64,000 bases of DNA, taken from contig OV050030.1 in assembly GCA_920105625.2 (NCBI GenBank), forward strand, positions 25,638,016-25,702,015. Direction: 5' to 3'. The notes under the pieces were generated by a model. The model saw only the letters and a list, made by a program, of their open reading frames with translations, was not told where the DNA came from and searched no databases. Each line of letters opens with the position of its first letter. Positions within the stretch are counted from its first letter, which is position 1. The position numbers and the translations under genes are program-made. The stretch comes from Clusia tigrina. Its lineage: Eukaryota > Arthropoda > Insecta > Diptera > Clusiidae. This document shows positions 1 to 12,599 of the stretch, piece after piece.

Positions 1-60
1 CCATGAGTACCCAGGGTCCAGTGTCCCGCTAGGACACTAAGTTACTTAGGCTATAAATCT
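1..60 (+). mobile_element. Left end of a TIR element, cut by window edge
   Basis: The first 15 bases (CCATGAGTACCCAGG) are identical to bases 7763-7777, the left terminus of the 762-bp inverted-repeat element described at 7770-8531. Beyond this the two diverge. A small palindrome (GTGTCC/GGACAC, 22-37) follows. No right terminus is recognisable nearby, so its length is unknown; it may be a truncated or diverged relative. Confidence 0.35.
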
Positions 61-2289
61 TTTGACCGCTATTTCCGACCGGGCGCTATTTCCGGCCAGA
101 TTTGTCTAGCTATTTTGCATATTGTACTTTCAGACAAGCGCCTACCCGCTTTGCTCAAGGATATTGTATTAATGAAGAGCTTACAAGTGGCAATAGGAAT
201 ACCGTGATTTGATCTATCTGATTGAATCAGTATGGTAGTACCCTATCGGGAAAGTTCATCCATTTTACAGTTCCCTGGAATATCCCTGTGTAAGGGAACC
301 CAGCTCTGATGGAGACGTTTATGTTTAGCTGTCTCGTCTAAAGATTTGCGGCGACTCTTGACCGCTTTTGAGGTGATAATAGTCGAATCCAGAGAGCGCA
401 AAGCTCTTGGCTGTCTCTCATGTAATCTATCAAATATCTGACATTAAATCTCCTTTAATTCTATGCTCAAATCGACAAAGTGTTTTTTTTCAAATGCTAG
501 CATAACTTTGGTATTCTAGGATAATATTTTCTAAGTTAACTTCTGTAGGGCAAAAGTCAATCTATGATCTTCTGCTGCTCAATATTTCTATATACGTGTA
601 GTGAGTTCCATTCCATAGAACTGTTGCCCTCGGATTGCTTCTAGTAGTTTGCTCTATTCTGACTAATAGAAAATGCCGGAGATAAATATGTCCTTTAAAA
701 TACTTCTCGTAATCGAATACCATTCCAATATTGTACACTCAATGGAAAGAAACAAAAGAACCCTTTCTTATAATATGAACTGGCCTCACGTTTGTAACCA
801 AGAAAGGCAACTAAGTCATTCAAGTAAACTATTCCCAGCAATTGATATTATTTTCTCTTATGATTAGAGTGAAATTCATCATATGAAATCCTAGGTGGGA
901 CAAGTTTAAGGAAGTTCATAGCTGCCTGTCTGGTTTAAAGACACAAAAGTGAGATTGATTTTTCCACTCCTTTGTTTTGCTGAATTTTCAAAAGTAATGA
1001 ACTAATTTTCTGATAAAATTCTTATGAAGTTGCTTAGTGCAGGTTAATAATAAAGTCTTTCATTTTCCTTTAAATATAGCAGTCTCACTTCTGAGACTAT
1101 TCTTTTGTACTTGTGTTTTGTCTGTTTGTCTTTTGTTAACATTTAAGAGCAAACTTGCCTAATTTGGAGGCAGGATAAACATTGGTTTTAATTATGAATA
1201 GTTAAAGAACTAGAATCATAAAGCATTTCAATTGGCCTTCACCAGATTAGAACATATATTTATACCGATTTAAACAGTTTCGTTTGTTTAAACACATTAA
1301 TTATAGATTCATCGCTCCCATTTTCCTTGTAAAGTGATTGTAAAAGTAAAGAGTTATATTTTGTATGTACTTTGCATTCACGAACATTTCGAAAGAAACC
1401 CCAAAAAGCAAATGGAAAGCAGGTGCGTCTGCAGGTAGAAATCCTGGCGGTGAAGTAAGGGAGAGCACTGATTATATAATTTTATGCATCTTTACGACTT
1501 TCACATCCTGCAAGTAATCGGAATTTACTGAGTAAGCAAAGGCGAAAGGCAGAGACTTTAACTTGTCTCAAGGAGCGAAATTGTAATCTGGTTACTTACG
1601 ATTCTGGCACAGAGGATTTGGAGAACGTAAATTACAATTTAAGCTGCTTAGAGTTTCCTCGTTATCTCTATTTATCTCAAATAAGATTAAATTGCATCAG
1701 TTCTTGCAACTCTTTAAAGTTGATTTCTTGTATTTTTACATATTATTTTGTCCATTAGCGAACAAATAACAAGTTGGTAATGTTTATTTTGAAGTATTTC
1801 AAGTGTGCGCTTAAATGTGCGTACATTTTTAGAGTGGCGCCACTCTGGAGAACACTTGAATCAAATTAAATTGAATTCATTAATTATAAAATAATTTTTA
1901 ATGAATGGAGGAGTTTTGAGCAAAAAACATTTTGTGATTCATTAAAAAAATTTTTTATAAATAGTATCATTAACGGACTCTGGTCGGAAGCGTTTTAAAT
2001 TATGTAATTTCTATTTAATTTTTCGTTTTGCTTTTTGCAATGCGAATATAAACAAAAGCAATCAGAAAGTTTACGTTTGTTTACATTGTGTAAATTAAAT
2101 TTATTTACACTGAGTTCTTGCTTAGACGCATACGAGAACTTTCGCATTTTGAAATTGTAGTTACTCTACAGTTGACCATTTTTCATAGGATCTTAGGCGA
2201 TCACTGTCTGTGAGTAGTACCACAAAAAATTACAAGAATCGACATTATATATAAACCATTCAAGAGAAGAGTGATCTAGGCGAAAATTT
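61..2289. other. Non-coding AT-rich stretch, nothing recognised
   Basis: No open frame with protein-like composition, no RNA gene and no clear repeat structure was seen. The short open frame at 673-867 is AT-driven and shows no family motif. Confidence 0.6.
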
Positions 2290-3262
2290 GAAACGGAATA
2301 CGATATACCCATTTATACAGATGGGTCCAAAATGAATCTGAGGGTAGGCGCTGGGGTATTTTCAACACACGCTAACATCAATTACTGCACACGCCTACCT
2401 GATGAGGCTACAGTTTTTCAGGCAGAAGTACCCGCAATCAGGGAGGCGTGTCGGCAAAATATCCAATACATTAGAGAAGGACATAGAAGCAACGTTGCCA
2501 TTTTTGTGGCCAACCAGGCTGCTAAAAAGGCTCTACAGTCAAACACCATCAACTCCAGGTTGGTCAGACAGTGCAGGGATGAACTTAGAGCGCGAAGTCT
2601 CCATGCTGATATCACCATCATCTGGGTTCCAGGCCATAGAAATATCGATCGGAATGAGAAGTCTGATGAATTGGCGCGCAGGGGACCTCTCTCGACCTAA
2701 CCTATGCGGAACTAGTACCTGTTTTTCTGGGTGCGATCAAGAGGGGCATATACCTGCACAGTTGCTCCTTGGCAAGTAGAAGATAGAGGGCACTTACAAC
2801 GTGCAATATATACCGGGCGATCTGACCAGTCGACAATATAGCTAGGTCAAGGGATCTTATAAACAGGGAGCGTAGAGACACCAGCCGACTAAGGGCGGTT
2901 TTTACAGGTCACTGTCTGCGGAGAAAATGCATAGTCCGTTCAATACCTATTATAGAAGTTGTAAAGACTCGGACGAGAGGGAAGCAATAATTAACGTTCT
3001 TTGCAAATGCCCAGCACTGGCGGCCGCAGGAAATAGAGCCCTGGGAAACTATTTTCTAGCAGGACTGTCCGACCTCTCGGCTTTAAATCTGAAGATCTTC
3101 TAAAATACCTAAATTCCACAAAGTGGATCTAGATAACCACTCATCTTTTTACAGCGTTTAGGAGGGGAAATGGTTATAAAATGGAGCTAAATCGCTAATT
3201 GTGATTCATGCAAGGATGCCGTGGATCAGCCACCTGAAACAACCATATATAAACCAATAAAT
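2290..3262 (+). mobile_element. Non-LTR retrotransposon 3' fragment (RNase H to tail)
   Basis: A 5'-truncated LINE copy. Positions 2305-2700 encode an RNase H domain: an IYTDGSK start with the first catalytic Asp, then FQAE with the catalytic Glu, and near the end IIWVPGH and SDELAR. The usual central SDSQAA motif reads VANQAA, so a catalytic Asp is lost. A stop follows ARRGPLST at 2700. The downstream 560 bases match, in reverse orientation, the element at 26121-26691, including the terminal block ending near CCACCTGAAAC. The tetranucleotide AACC tail here is decayed (AACAACC, AAACC). The reverse transcriptase is absent. The domain is characteristic of Jockey/I-group elements. Confidence 0.8.
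2305..2700 (+). pseudogene. RNase H domain remnant of LINE ORF2
   Basis: About 131 codons stay open, but without RT upstream and with the second active-site Asp replaced (VANQ instead of SDSQ). It is a relic rather than a host RNase H. Order of motifs: TDGSK, AEVPAIREAC, ANQAAKKAL, IIWVPGHRNI, EKSDELARRG. Confidence 0.75.
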
Positions 3263-3309
3263 ATAATTATAATCAATTCATTAATTTTTGGAGTAATTAT
3301 TACATCAGA

Positions 3310-3342
<33 letters not shown>

Positions 3343-4970
3343 CGAGAGATAAAGAGATAGAGATCTTCGCAAAATATGTTATTATACCTCGGGTTTCCTA
3401 ATAAATAAATTTTCTCTAATCCCCCTTCAAGTACATTCTAGAAAGACTTTGTTCTTGAAAATTATAAAAATTAGTTCCATATTCTTCATGAAAGGTCTTT
3501 CCTGTTCGTCCTGTCAATCTTTGCGTCTACTATTGTCGGTATAATGAGGTTGAATAGAAAATTTTGCCAAAACACTAACATTACCTATTCTCCAGCATTA
3601 TTAACACCAAATTGCCATATTTTTACCATGAAGTACTCTTATCAGAAGCAGTTTGGAATCATAAATAGAAAAATTATAATAATAATAATAGCAAAATGTA
3701 CTAAAATGACACTGTTGTGATATAGTCAAAATGCAGTATAAGTTTAAAGTGCTATTCAGTGAGATCCTGATATAATGATGATCCTGAATATTTGGAGAAA
3801 CTGTTCATTTGTGAAATCAACTTTTCGTCATCTCTCCAGTCAAATGGGAATAAAAGCATTTGAAGATTTTGTTTATACCGATTAAGGAAGATATTATATA
3901 AAATTCAATCATATAACATTCTTCAGGATCACTACACATCTACAAACAAATTTGAGCACATTGGTCGCATCTAAACTCCGAATTCTTATTTTTCCTCAGC
4001 ATCGCACACTAGTCTAATTTCTATTTGTGATATATATTTTCTCTTCAAATATATACGCCACTGATGAATCTACTCCTCATTTTATCTGCCTGACCATCCT
4101 TTCTGTAAAGTTTGCACATAATTCTCTCTAATCTTGACATCAGAGTTCGTAAGAAATTCTACTTGCCAGATACTTTGCATTGAAAAAGGACTCTAAATGT
4201 CGTGTGACATTATTAGATCACAATTTACATGAATTCACCCCACACTTTTGTGCTGATCAACATAATTTGGTCACCAGTAGTGGGATCAATCATAGTGACT
4301 CAAACTTGTAAACTACACAAAACTTTTTACTCTCGTTTATATGACCACTGGAAGAATATAGTGCCATTTATAAATATCGCTTAGGCGGAAGTTGCCAAAC
4401 TAGTTATTAGTGCACCCTACACTGTAAATCTAATTTATTCATACTCTATAAATATGCACCCGGTGAATTTCTAGCAGTAATTGTCTATTCCGAGCTATTC
4501 AGATGTATGTAAATAATCATTTGTTGATTTATGTGTTTCAAACAATTCCGGTTTAGGCAGTTTCCAATGAATCACAGCTTCATATTCTTTGCAGCAATCA
4601 CAGTTTTTATGATTTGATCACTTTTTAAAGCTGAAAAACATATTTAATTCTCAGCGACTGCCACTTTCGTTGAATACGCTATGTCTAATTGAGCGTGGAT
4701 CATCAAGCGTATTGTCTACACTCGTAAATGAATATTGCGTTTCACTACTGAAAAGTACGCGGACATTAGAAACCTTCATTGTTCAGTGACACTATATGAT
4801 AATTCAGTAATTGAACAAATTTCAGTTAGATATATACGCTTTAGTGTTATAGTGGCATTGCTTTTTGATGAGGAAGCCATGTACCTAAAAATTGTTTTTT
4901 TCTTTCTCTGTTTTCTTAATATGTGTGATCCCTTTTTAGTCTTATTCCCTAAGGTTCTGCTGCCATCTGA
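3263..4970. other. Non-coding AT-rich stretch with a GA microsatellite
   Basis: A (GA)n-rich run lies at about 3308-3362, directly after the LINE tail. The rest shows no coding signal or recognised repeat. Confidence 0.6.
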
Positions 4971-4977
4971 CTATTAC

Positions 4978-5169
4978 CAGAGAACACAGAGAAGGGAAAG
5001 TCTTTTTCGTTGTCAGCGTCCGTAGCGAACACACCACGATTTTGAGTGGATTCACCACGATTCTGAGTGGATTCACCACGATTTTTAGTGGATTCGTGTA
5101 GAATGTCCGTCTGCTTTATTTCGCTGCTTTGCCGTTTGACGTTTAAGTTTCTTTTCTCTGTGTTCTCTG
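4978..5169. mobile_element. hAT-like MITE with 7-bp target duplication
   Basis: A 192-bp element begins CAGAGAACACAGAGAA and ends with the inverted counterpart TTCTCTGTGTTCTCTG. It is flanked on both sides by CTATTAC (4971-4977 and 5170-5176). CAGAG termini and a 7-8 bp duplication are typical of hAT non-autonomous elements. It has no coding capacity. Its centre holds three 21-bp tandem units (5032-5094). Confidence 0.8.
5032..5094. repeat. 21-bp minisatellite, three units
   Basis: Units at 5032-5052, 5053-5073 and 5074-5094 start CACCACGATT and end AGTGGATT with one or two differences. The array sits wholly inside the hAT-like MITE. Confidence 0.85.
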
Positions 5170-5176
5170 CTATTAC

Positions 5177-6200
5177 CTTGCTTTAATTTGGTGAACTCAT
5201 ACTTTTGTGGGCACTTTAAGGGCCTTTCTCAGTGCTTTGATTATTTTCTGATTGAGTGGTTTAGCGTAGAACTTATTTACAAAATATTCATGTTCTTCGT
5301 GTTCTGAACAGTTCTTACACAACCCTAGAAGTCCGCAAATATTTTAATAAAATTTACTTAACTTTTGTCTCTAATATTATTAAGTTTATCATTACTCTAA
5401 ATCGTCTCCGTTGTTCTGAATCTTTAATGTAGTAAACCTGGGAATTTAGTGAGTAGTTTCACCACTATCTCACTTGTTTGTTGCCAGGTGTGATAGTTCC
5501 ATTGACAGAATTGTTGGTGTTTGGTTGGAGCTGGAATATTTTTGAACATTTTCTTACAGGCTCATTAAGCTTAGAATATTTACTGTGTACTCAAAATGCT
5601 TACGATATGATCAGGAAAATTGTATGCCGTATGAAAATATTCCTGGTAGGAACTTTGAGACAAACTTTTGCCTCCGTCCCAGCTCGTGTTTTATTGCATT
5701 TCCTTGTTCATTACCTGTCTGAAGTGTCATAATGTCAGTCAGAAATTCCTTTGCTGTCTGACTGCCTTCAAAATCTATTTCCCTGAAGGTGCTCGTCTCC
5801 CGTTCTATCAACTAAGAACTTCACAGGAAACTTCAATTGCACAAACTGAAACAAAATTAATTATCAACGTATTCATGCGTATTCATATGTCCCACAAGGA
5901 AGTCGACTGCCTGAAAATAGTTGCCATTTGATTTTGTTGTAGATTTATTTCTATACAAAACTTTCACAACCAATTCAACTTGCATACAAAAGCGATTAAA
6001 ATTGTTGAAAAACTTGCAACTTAACATAAGAAAAAAATTAAAATAAATATAAAATCAAATAAAATACAATAGCAAAACATAAAATTTGCATATAAGTCGT
6101 AAATAATAAAAAAGCTAAGTTTTCCGCATTCGAAGAAAGAATTATTCATTATACTCGTAGCAGTGCTCGTACAGCTGTTAGACGGGTTCAACGTCGAAAC
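5177..6200. other. Non-coding stretch, nothing recognised
   Basis: Overlapping short open frames on both strands at 5478-5931 lack motifs and splice context. No RNA gene or repeat was seen. Confidence 0.5.
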
Positions 6201-6205
6201 GTGAC

Positions 6206-6215
6206 GTGACGTCAC
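6206..6215. promoter_or_regulatory. Perfect CRE palindrome (GTGACGTCAC)
   Basis: TGACGTCA (6207-6214) within a 10-bp perfect palindrome is the consensus site for CREB/ATF-type bZIP factors. It lies about 280 bp upstream of a TATAAAA box at 6484-6490, in a locally GC-richer patch (6180-6340). Function is inferred from motif and position only. Confidence 0.4.
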
Positions 6216-6483
6216 TCGGAGCAAGCTGATCTATTTTAGCACAAATACCACCGTTCGCAACTCGTAGCCAGTTGGAATGCGACACGCTCGCCCACACACA
6301 GCCACGAGTACGCCGTTCCAGCGCATAGTAAGGCTGCATAATTGGATTTTCTTGAATTCTTTAAAACAAAAAGAAGCAAACCCAAAAATCAATAAATACG
6401 TTTGCACAAATCAATAAACAAACAAAACAAATGCTAAATGAAAAAATGAAAACGTGCTCGAAACTACGCATTCACGTTTCTGC

Positions 6484-6490
6484 TATAAAA
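6484..6490 (+). promoter_or_regulatory. Candidate TATA box of an unidentified transcript
   Basis: TATAAAA is followed after about 25 bases by CATTCA, a weak initiator-like match. Downstream sequence is A-rich and could be a 5' UTR; it has a 13-codon upstream ORF starting at 6600. A possible donor (GTAAAT) is at 6734, and a convincing 20-nt exon candidate follows at 6938-6957. No coding exon can be attached, so this is tentative. Confidence 0.3.
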
Positions 6491-6937
6491 CCAGACACAC
6501 GACCAGAAGCATTCAAAACAATAAATAATAAATTAAAATAAATAATTTATTATAAACAAACGTAATACGAAAAAGATTTCAAATAAAATTCGAATAAAAT
6601 GTTTCGTTATCATTTCAAGCACTTTGTGGAAGCGCTTTAGGGAGAAAGTGTTCCTATATCTGTGCTGAAATCGACTATAATTGATATAAATTCTTGAAGC
6701 ACTTCACCCGACACGTGGTCGTCATAGACTAATGGTAAATTCAGCTTCAATTCAGGTTTATGAGTTTCGAGCTATTTATAGAATTTGTTTACATTTGTTA
6801 TGCTATTCTCGGCCACTACTCATTTGCAGATCAGTGTTAATGATTAGTTCGCATTTTAGGCGAAATTATTAATTAAAGCCACAAACAGTAAACAACAATG
6901 TTTCTAATTTAAAATAATTGTTTTCTTTTCTTTACAG

Positions 6938-6957
6938 ACGAATTTTATGTTACTTTG
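6938..6957 (+). other. Candidate 20-nt non-coding microexon
   Basis: A pyrimidine-rich acceptor (TTTTCTTTTCTTTACAG, ending 6937) precedes exactly 20 bases, followed by a consensus donor GTAAGT at 6958. Both splice sites are strong, but the partner exons are not identified. RNA data are needed to call this an exon. Confidence 0.3.
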
Positions 6958-6969
6958 GTAAGTTGACTT

Positions 6970-7760
6970 TTGGATTGAAATATTTTAAATAAATAATAGG
7001 AAAAATTGAAACATTTTAAATTTAATTTTCTACCCTGGCAATTTGAAGGTAATTGATCTGTCGTATCTGGCTGAATTATTTATGAATCCAAATATCGTCG
7101 CTCTAAATATAGAGAAATTATTTGTATCGTAGCGGGACCACTTCGACTTTGAACTAAGTACCCAATGAATAGAGGCTCTGCTAGGGGAATCGGATATATA
7201 AAACAATGAAGCAGAGAAGTCTATTAAACTTAGATAATATTTGTATATTAAGCGACCTGATCAGATGGGAGATTCTTCCTCGATAACTTTTATATAGCAT
7301 TCTTTTTCCCCTACTTATACTTAATTACTGTACAGGGCAGCAGTATTTAAAGACTTTAGTTGATGGATTTTTGAAAAGGTTTTTGCACCAAAAACTGAAT
7401 CAAATGAAAATACAATCATTTACTTTAACATCCTTGCAGCATGGAAAAATAGTGTTCTTCTCTAAGATCATTGAAAGTAGCTCCCTCATTTAATTGAGTG
7501 AGTCCTGTTAATTGTAAACAACACAAGCAACCAAATGCTATATTCTGTGCTTGGGAGTGTTAATTCTCATTGCGATTTTGCTATTTTCAGGGATGCGTAG
7601 GTCAAGCAGAACAGTAATATCACTTCTGTCACAATTCTTCATAAATTGTAAGCAATATAACCAAAAAACAACCAAATTAGAGTTGCCAATTAATTTACAT
7701 TACAGTTTTATCCGAAGCGACATTCTATCTCTTTAAAGACTGTATAGTGAGGGATTATCT
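6970..7760. other. Non-coding AT-rich stretch
   Basis: No open frame with protein character, repeat or RNA gene recognised. Confidence 0.5.
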
Positions 7761-7769
7761 TCCCATGAG

Positions 7770-8531
7770 TACCCAGGCAGCAGTTTCTCCTCGGTAAGGC
7801 TAGATTTTCAAGATTTTCGGAGTCAGATGCTTCGGTAGAGACACGATGGAACCTGTGAGCGCAGTTTGACGATTTTCGGCTTCGATAGAGATTCGTTAGA
7901 GGCTGTGAACGCAGGCTATAGGATGGTTTGAAATGTGGGAAGTTATAGCGTCGTTAAGCACTTCCATAAGGTCTTTTCGGATCTGTCGCATGAGCTGTAT
8001 GGTAGTGCGAGGCTGTAACTTCGGTAATAGCTTCCGTAAGGCCTCTGCGGAGTAGTTGTGTGGGCTTTGAGTAGGTTTTGCCCGATTAGCGAAGTTGAAG
8101 CCTCCATATAGCATCGAATGGAGAGCCGAGAATAGAAGCTTGCGCAGAGTCTGTGAAGCGAAGTTCCAACGAAGCAATAGCATATCAATGCAAGTCTTAA
8201 CGGAACTGTGACTATGTAGTGGGAACCATTTTCATGAATTAGTGTCGCGAAGTCCTTTGAAGCCTCGATAAGGCTATTACTTCGGTAGCAGCTTCGGTAG
8301 AGTCTTGATAAGGCCTTTCCGAAAATGCTTCCATAGAGGTTATTGCTTCCATATAGCTTGATCTGCGAAGCCCCAGACGCCTTATATAAGCCATTTACGA
8401 AGTATTATAGAGTTACATTCTGATAGGCTCTACCGAGTCTACCTTGGCCCTTTTCTCCTCGCTAAGGGCTCGGTAAGGTACATTTGAAAAGCTCGCTAAT
8501 AGCTCGGTAACGAGAAATTGCTGGCTGGGTA
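7770..8531. mobile_element. 762-bp non-autonomous TIR element
   Basis: The left end reads TACCCAGGCAGCAGTTTCTC. The right end, reverse-complemented, reads TACCCAGCCAGCAATTTCTC, giving 18 of 20 matches. The interior is built of degenerate CTTCGGTAAGGC-like motifs on both strands and has no transposase. Flanks resemble each other (ATGAG left, ATGAT right), a possible 4-5 bp target duplication. However, the element at base 1 shares CCATGAG before TACCCAGG, so that sequence may belong to the terminus. Superfamily unknown. Confidence 0.65.
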
Positions 8532-11500
8532 ATGATTATACAAGCAGGACGCTCTGATTACTTTGTTAATGACATTTGAACATATTGTTCTATATAATCA
8601 AGATTCATCGAATACATCTTCAGCTTTGACAACCTTGTGACATATTTATAGCTCCAAAATAAGTTAAGGATTAAATAAATGACATTAAAACAATTTTGTC
8701 AATTGAATACTGAAAATAAGTTGATACAATTTAGTACGAGTCACAACTCAATTGTCGAAAAAGAGTCTTATACCCTCATGAAGCTGAATAATTATTTAAT
8801 ATCTGCAAGCGGGACAAATTCGTCCAATATGTTCAATTTCACTTCATTGCTAACTTAATTAATAAAATTTCCGTTCGATTTGGGTGATTAAGGAATTCAA
8901 GTTGAGGAGTCTATGACCTATTTTCTCTCTCTCCATTGAAACATTGCTTATTACTTATACGAGTACATTGCTATACTAACAATATGTTCATACATATTCT
9001 ATTCTGCGGTGAGTACAAAGTTATTGTACTAACTTTCTAAAACTCCCTGAACCAAATCCTTTAAAATTTAATACCTTTCCCCATCCGAGTTTGAAAGTGA
9101 AAAGGATTTCAGTGCTCAAATCCAAGGAGCATAACTTTTAATGCAACCTACACACATTTACTGACTTATCGACCCCATGAAATATGTATTAAAATAATGT
9201 TGACATTCGTGAACTGAATTTATTGTTATAAACTCGAAACCACTTCCATAGCGTCAGCAACCATACTAATAGTAAAACTCAATGTAATGTTGTTTGGCTA
9301 TTCTGTCGTTTTAGCTGTGGTTTTAACAAAACGAGCAGCTCAAAGGATTTATGTTGCCCATTTTTGCTTCTAAGAGTATACATATATGTACATACTTATA
9401 AGTCTGTGTGGGTATTTGCTGGCGACACTCAGCTAAGTGTGTTCACAGTTTATGGAAATAGATTTCTCTGCAATAAATCACAACGCATATTTCTGTCTCA
9501 AAGAACTCCTCTGGCAATGACTTCATTATCATTTCAAGGATATGTACAAAACAAACATTTGAAACATATATAACCACATATCTCAAGTGACCTTGTGGAA
9601 TGCTTACATAGATTGAGTGATTGAACTACATTTTAGTGCATACCGTGATAGCATTTCAAGAATTAATTGCCTGGACAAATGGCAATGACTGCGGTCGTTT
9701 AGTCACAAATTAACGTATTCCGTTTTATGTCCCTGTAGAAGTGCCACCAGAATTTGGTTGCAGCCAGGTAGCCATCTATTCTAAAGATAAAAATTGAAAG
9801 CAATTGAAGCAGCCTGAGTAGGTAAGAGCATGATAACTTTAATTGTGTTGTGTATTCAGGTGCTTTCCAGCCTTTTGTATTGGATTACAATCTTGTCCTC
9901 AACCTCATATTTTGTACTGAAATAGAAATATCGAAAATTTTGTTGTCCGGCTTTCGTTGATTGTTCTTTGTTGGACTTTGTTGATTGCTTTGGCATTGTA
10001 TTTCGTTGTACCTTTAATGTGAATCGTAGGCATGCTCGTACTTCATATCTCAAATATCTTCACCAATTCATCCCCGTACTTTACGATTGAATGTTTTGGT
10101 AATTTTTGCTGGTACTTCATATCTCAAATATCTTCTCCATTTCATCACTATACTTTTCAATTGAATATTTTGGTAGTTTTTGCTTCAAATTTCGTGAGCA
10201 ATGTGATTTCATTTGATCTCAACTTAAATCCAGTTTGCAGTGTTTTAGTTAAGAATAGTTTTGCAGCGTCCAGCGTCTTTTATGCAATGTGAGACACACT
10301 TTTCTTGCCGTCTCTGTGAACACAATTCTCTCTAAACATTAAAATATTTGAAATAATTTACGTTCGTCTACTACAATGTCTCATAGTATCTTAAGCAGGA
10401 TAGTTTAACTGGGCTAAAAATTGTCCCCCGGAAGCATTTGCATGGATGAAGGAATATAGTTCCACATTTTACAAATTATTCCAATATTGCTATAGAGAAA
10501 TTAGTTATTCCTAATTCCAAATTAGAAAATCCGTAGGTCCTGGAGATCGTTGTTTCTTGTTCCTTTTAGGTATGCTGAATATAAATCTGTTCTCTAGGAA
10601 GTGTAGTTTCAGTTCATTTAGTCCATAAAATGTTCACCATTTCAGAGAGTTTCAAACCTTCATATACTCGATACGAAGAATTCAAAAGAGTAGGAATTTT
10701 TTTAAAACGTTCTGTTATTCCTGTCATTAAATATAGTTTCATAAACTTGGATTTCTAAAGTAATGTGGAGAGTTAAATTCTTTATATATTGCAGCAAAAT
10801 TCTGTCAAGGCAGTTGAAGCGATTTATACATCTTTCTTGAAATCCTCATGTCATCAATGCCTTTTGAGGTCAGTTTGGGTCCCATATCACTAAATACTGT
10901 AAAACAAATGAATCTTCAAATGTGGCAATTTCCAATGACCCTATTTCGCAGAGTCATTTTAATTAGCACAACAACTCAGAATGAGAATATGTGCACACTG
11001 TACTTACAACTAATGAGAGCATACTTACAGAACAACTGGGTGTGGGATGAGGTCCACTCTGGCATTAGTGCCATGGTCAACGTGTCAAATCGTGCTCACT
11101 AAGAATGCCACATCCTAGAATAGAACAATATTTGTGGGACATATGTTAATTTTAGTTGCAAGTATGTCATAAACCTGCAGGGATGTCACTGAAACGTGTG
11201 TGTAAAAATAATCTGTACATGCTCATGGAGCGTAAACACCTACTTCTGTTATAAATATTTAAAGAGTCCTGACATTTGATCAAATTAACAAAAATGAAAT
11301 GAAACAAAACCCCGCACTGGTTTCCACTACAAACACAAAAATAAAAATCAAATAATAATTATGTGGACATGTGACTGAAGACCTGTGTTTGTGCCATTGG
11401 CGTCACTAATGATAGTGAAATGGGGTCACTTGTTGATGATCTCTGACGTCATGTAAGAACTTCCTGCATTTACATTGGCCCACTGAGTTTCAGCTTTCAG

Positions 11501-11976
11501 TTTAAACCCAATCAACAATTTCCCTGAACAATTCGTTGACATTTGCAGGCGACCACAAAAGATGCAGCAATCTCTGAAATTACACATCGCTTTGATGCTC
11601 GCATAATTACAGCGGATGTGTCCCCATTTTAAATATAATTCTTCCATGATTTTTATTTTGATTCTATTTATTTTTGTTTTTTTCCCATTTTCATTTTCCT
11701 TTGCATTGTGATAAATATTCAGTGCGTGCATTTATAATTTCATTTATAATTGAATTATTTAAAATGAGTGCAACCATAAATGAGAGACTGAACAAGTGCC
11801 GCATATTTTAATATAATATGTGCACCATACAGTCGGCAGCGGTGCGAGTGTGGTGACACAGCAGCATGGCATACTTAAGATGTGGGACTGTGTATTCTAC
11901 ATTTCCAACAAATCGATAAATGCTGCTTCTATGACGAGATGACATTGACAAAGGAAACGAGTTTCTCCTTTAGATA
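8532..11976. other. Non-coding AT-rich stretch with one short duplication
   Basis: The only structure noted is a 74-bp tandem duplication at 10038-10186 (both copies start GTACTTCATATCTCAAATAT). Short open frames at 9364-9573, 10032-10292, 10848-11102 and 11426-11731 have no recognisable protein features. Confidence 0.5.
10038..10186. repeat. 74-bp tandem duplication
   Basis: Two adjacent copies starting at 10038 and 10112 share long identical blocks with scattered substitutions. Confidence 0.7.
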
Positions 11977-11984
11977 ACGAAATT

Positions 11985-12598
11985 TAAGAGGAAGAGAGAG
12001 GTGGAGATAGAGATAGAGCTAGGGAGAGATAGAGGGAGAGATAGAGGGAGAGATAGAGGGAGAGATAGAGGGAGAGATAGAGGGAAAGATAGAAAGGCAG
12101 AAAAAATTAGAGATAGAGGTAGAGATAGAGGTAGAGATAGGGGTAGAAAAAGAGGTAAAGGAAGAGAAAGATGGAAAGGGAGGCATAAAAGGAACGATAT
12201 AGGGATAGATAGAGGGAGGCAGAAAGGGAGAGATATAGAGGGAGAGCCACAGGGAAAGATAGAAAGGCAGAAATATGGAGAGATAAACAGAGAGATACAG
12301 GTAGAGATAGAAGTAGAGATAGAGGTAGAGATAGAGATAGAGGTAGAGATAGAGGTAGAGAAAGAGGTAGAGAAAGAGGGAGAGATAAAAGGAACGATAT
12401 AGGGATGAAAGAAGGAGGCAGAAAGAGGGAGATATAGAGGGAGAGTTAGAGGTAGAGATAAAGGGAGATATAAGGGGTAAGATAGAGTAAGAGATAGAGA
12501 TGGGAAAAGATGGAGAGTTAAAGCAAGAGAGAGTGCAAAAAGAGGAGAGATGCAGAAAGAGGGAGATAGAGTAAAATCGTGAGAACAATAGAAAGTGA
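11985..12598. repeat. Long polypurine GAGATA tract (~610 bp)
   Basis: The plus strand is almost exclusively purine with scattered T, built from imperfect GAGATAGAGG-type decamers with frequent GGGAGAGATA variants. Long open frames on both strands (12001-12402 plus; 11970-12614 minus, two frames) are products of the low complexity and not genes. Such tracts can form triplex DNA and contain many GAGAG matches for GAGA-type factors. Confidence 0.85.
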
Positions 12599-12599
12599 G

